Assembly: GCA_023459915.1 (NCBI GenBank)
Contig: JAEWSN010000082.1
Location: 1-14,814, forward strand
Length of the DNA: 14,814 nt
DNA from: Bacillota bacterium
GTDB lineage: Bacteria > Bacillota > Clostridia > DSM-8532
Direction: 5' to 3'
Shown here: positions 13,555-14,814 of the stretch, in pieces
How positions within the stretch are numbered: position 1 is the first letter of the stretch
How the letters are laid out: each line of letters begins with the position of its first letter
Translations under genes and position numbers: made by a program
Notes under the pieces: model-generated
What the model saw: only the letters and a program-made list of their open reading frames with translations
Database searches by the model: none
Told to the model about the DNA's origin: nothing

Positions 13555-14258
13555 CCGTGTTCCTTTCCTTCAAACAGATACCCAACACCGCGTACGGTTC
13601 GGATAAAATTCACGCCAAAGCGCTGATCAATTTTGCTGCGCAGATAGCGGATGTAGACGTCCGTCACATTCGTGTCACCCATGAAATCGTACCCCCAGAC
13701 CTTCTCAATGAGTTTCTCGCGATCCAGGACGATGTCCTTGTTCTCCATCAGGAACAACAACAGGTCGTATTCCTTCTTGGACAGCGCGATCTCCTCATCT
13801 CCAAAGGTCACGCGGTGCTGCTTTTTGGCAACCGTCAGCCGGCCCACCGTCAGGTTGTCCTCCGCCGGGGCGCCGTTGCCGTTCGCGGCCCCTGCCTGCC
13901 GACGCTTGAGCGCGACCCGGATCCTCGCGAGCAACTCCTCAATGGCAAACGGCTTGGTCACATAATCGTCCGCGCCGGAATCGAGCCCGGTCACCTTGTC
14001 GGAGATATCGTCCTTGGCCGTCAGCATGATGATGGGCAGATCGGACACCCGCCGCACGCGCCGGCAAACCTCAATGCCGGACATGAACGGCAGCATCAGA
14101 TCGAGAATCAGCAAATCAATGCCGCCCTCGAGAGCCCGTTCGCAGCCGGACCGCCCATCCTTGCAGACCTCCACTTCGTACCCTTCATGTGTCAGCTCCA
14201 GTTCCAGAAACCGGGCGATTTGCGTTTCGTCTTCCACAATCAGGATTTTCTCCGACAT
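13551..14258 (-). CDS. OmpR/PhoB-family response regulator, ArlR-like
   Basis: A 235-aa two-component DNA-binding regulator and partner of the downstream kinase. The receiver domain (1-120) has acidic residues D10 and E11, phospho-acceptor D53 in LLILDLMLP, T80 (MLTAK) and K102 (YVTKPF). A linker of about 15 Ala/Gly/Asn residues follows. The winged-helix domain at about 140-232 has LSKKEYDLLLFLMENK, VTDVYIRYLRSKID and IRTVRGVGYLF. Overall it closely resembles ArlR-type regulators as I know them. The start at 14258 has AGGAGG 5 nt upstream; the ATG at 14276 has none. Its targets cannot be told from the sequence, although ylmH lies in the same apparent unit. Confidence 0.96.
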   Translation of the reverse strand: MSEKILIVEDETQIARFLELELTHEGYEVEVCKDGRSGCERALEGGIDLLILDLMLPFMSGIEVCRRVRRVSDLPIIMLTAKDDISDKVTGLDSGADDYVTKPFAIEELLARIRVALKRRQAGAANGNGAPAEDNLTVGRLTVAKKQHRVTFGDEEIALSKKEYDLLLFLMENKDIVLDREKLIEKVWGYDFMGDTNVTDVYIRYLRSKIDQRFGVNFIRTVRGVGYLFEGKEHG

Positions 14259-14281
14259 GGCATCCTCCTTGCGCACAGCGA

Positions 14282-14307
14282 ATGCGGACAGGCCACCCTG
14301 TCCGCAT
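14282..14307. repeat. Strong hairpin upstream of the response regulator gene
   Basis: ATGCGGACAGG, loop CCAC, CCTGTCCGCAT: a perfect 11-bp stem with a 4-nt loop. It lies between the stop of the gene at the window edge (14311) and the regulator ATG (14258). It looks like a terminator or processing hairpin, but on the minus strand the next bases are TCGCTGTGCGC with no T-run. No separate promoter for the regulator is visible in this 52-bp gap. Confidence 0.65.
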
Positions 14308-14310
14308 CCC

Positions 14311-14739
14311 TCATTCTATCGTGAATTCGGCGAATCCGTCATCCTCCATGGAAAAATCCGTGACGGGCTGCGTCTCCGGCATCACCGGCTGCGATGGTCC
14401 CGTCGGCACTTCCCCTGACTGAACCGATGCCGTGGAAGCCATTTCAGGCTGGGCCGGCGGCACCTGGGCGGTTTCGCGTTTCTCTTCGCGGGGCCTGCGC
14501 GCCATCGGGTTCGCGTCCTGTCTGGCCGGCTCCTGCGGCGGCAGGGTCATCACCTGTCCTGCGGGGACGATGCTTCTGTTCTCCACCGGTTGTACAAACC
14601 CGATGGGGGCTTGCGTGTGATAAGCGGTGGAAGGGCGTGCGGGCGCCTGCTCCGGTGCCCGGTAACCCATTTGTGCCGGATTTCGTCCAAACGATTGGGT
14701 GGTCATGGGGGCTTCCGGTCTGGCGGGATATCCGGCCAT
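14311..14739 (-). CDS. Proline/glutamine-rich disordered protein, 5' end uncertain
   Basis: At least 142 aa of Pro-, Ala-, Gln- and Glu-rich sequence with no domain I recognise and no signal or membrane segment. It ends in an acidic tail, EDDGFAEFTIE. The ATG at 14739 has no ribosome binding site. The ATG at 14706 (MTTQSFGRN) has at best GGAAG upstream. The same frame stays open upstream to a TAG at 14809-14811, with coding-like composition (Gly, Pro, Ala, Gln). The TAG sits in GGATAGCCCG, which mirrors GGATATCCCG (Gly-Tyr-Pro) just inside the gene, so the gene may have been longer before a TAT to TAG change. No function is proposed. Confidence 0.5.
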   Translation of the reverse strand: MAGYPARPEAPMTTQSFGRNPAQMGYRAPEQAPARPSTAYHTQAPIGFVQPVENRSIVPAGQVMTLPPQEPARQDANPMARRPREEKRETAQVPPAQPEMASTASVQSGEVPTGPSQPVMPETQPVTDFSMEDDGFAEFTIE

Positions 14740-14814
14740 GGGCGCCGGGCCCGCCGTGCCGCCGGGGCCCTGTGCGGCCTGCGTCGGCCGGCCGCCGGCC
14801 GCGCCGGGCTATCC

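Overview
The window is one stretch of a GC-rich bacterial chromosome. It most resembles a high-GC member of the Clostridia (Bacillota). The reasons are the SepF/YlmE/YlmH/DivIVA division neighbourhood, a GerMN-domain lipoprotein, an ArlRS-type two-component system, an HrcA-type CIRCE operator and strong GGAGG ribosome binding sites. This assignment is inferred from gene content and is not proven. Almost everything is coded on the minus strand; the one clear plus-strand gene is a large lipoprotein.

Layout, right to left (the direction of minus-strand transcription). (1) The right edge (14311-14739) holds a proline-rich disordered protein with an uncertain 5' end. (2) An OmpR-type response regulator (13551-14258) and a histidine kinase (11719-13554) overlap by ATGA, and the S4-domain protein YlmH (10884-11684) follows. 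(3) A plus-strand GerMN lipoprotein (8486-10876) converges on ylmH with only 7 bp between the stops. (4) A non-coding divergent region (8087-8485) carries a TATAAT box and a 13-bp inverted repeat. (5) A tightly packed minus-strand cluster runs TPR membrane protein (7076-8086), YnbB-like PLP enzyme (5626-7062), membrane-fusion-like protein (4304-5629), YggS/YlmE (3432-4253), SepF (2836-3300) and DivIVA-like protein (2229-2759). (6) The left end is htpG (60-2048), preceded by its own sigma-A-like promoter and a perfect CIRCE element.

How the genes fit together: YlmE, SepF, YlmH and DivIVA belong to the classical division/septum neighbourhood of Gram-positive bacteria. Here ylmH lies about 8 kb from sepF and no ylmG is seen. 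The kinase and regulator head the ylmH unit. htpG looks like a separate heat-shock unit under HrcA control.

I found no undescribed defence, mobile or biosynthetic system, and no tRNA, rRNA, CRISPR or IS element. The most interesting layer is structural. A 13-bp palindrome (GGGGTCWGACCCC and one variant) occurs four times, three of them inside genes in the same reading phase. The translation-start regions of two genes (ynbB and ylmH) have been tandemly duplicated. Several conserved proteins carry low-complexity, repeat-grown inserts or extensions.
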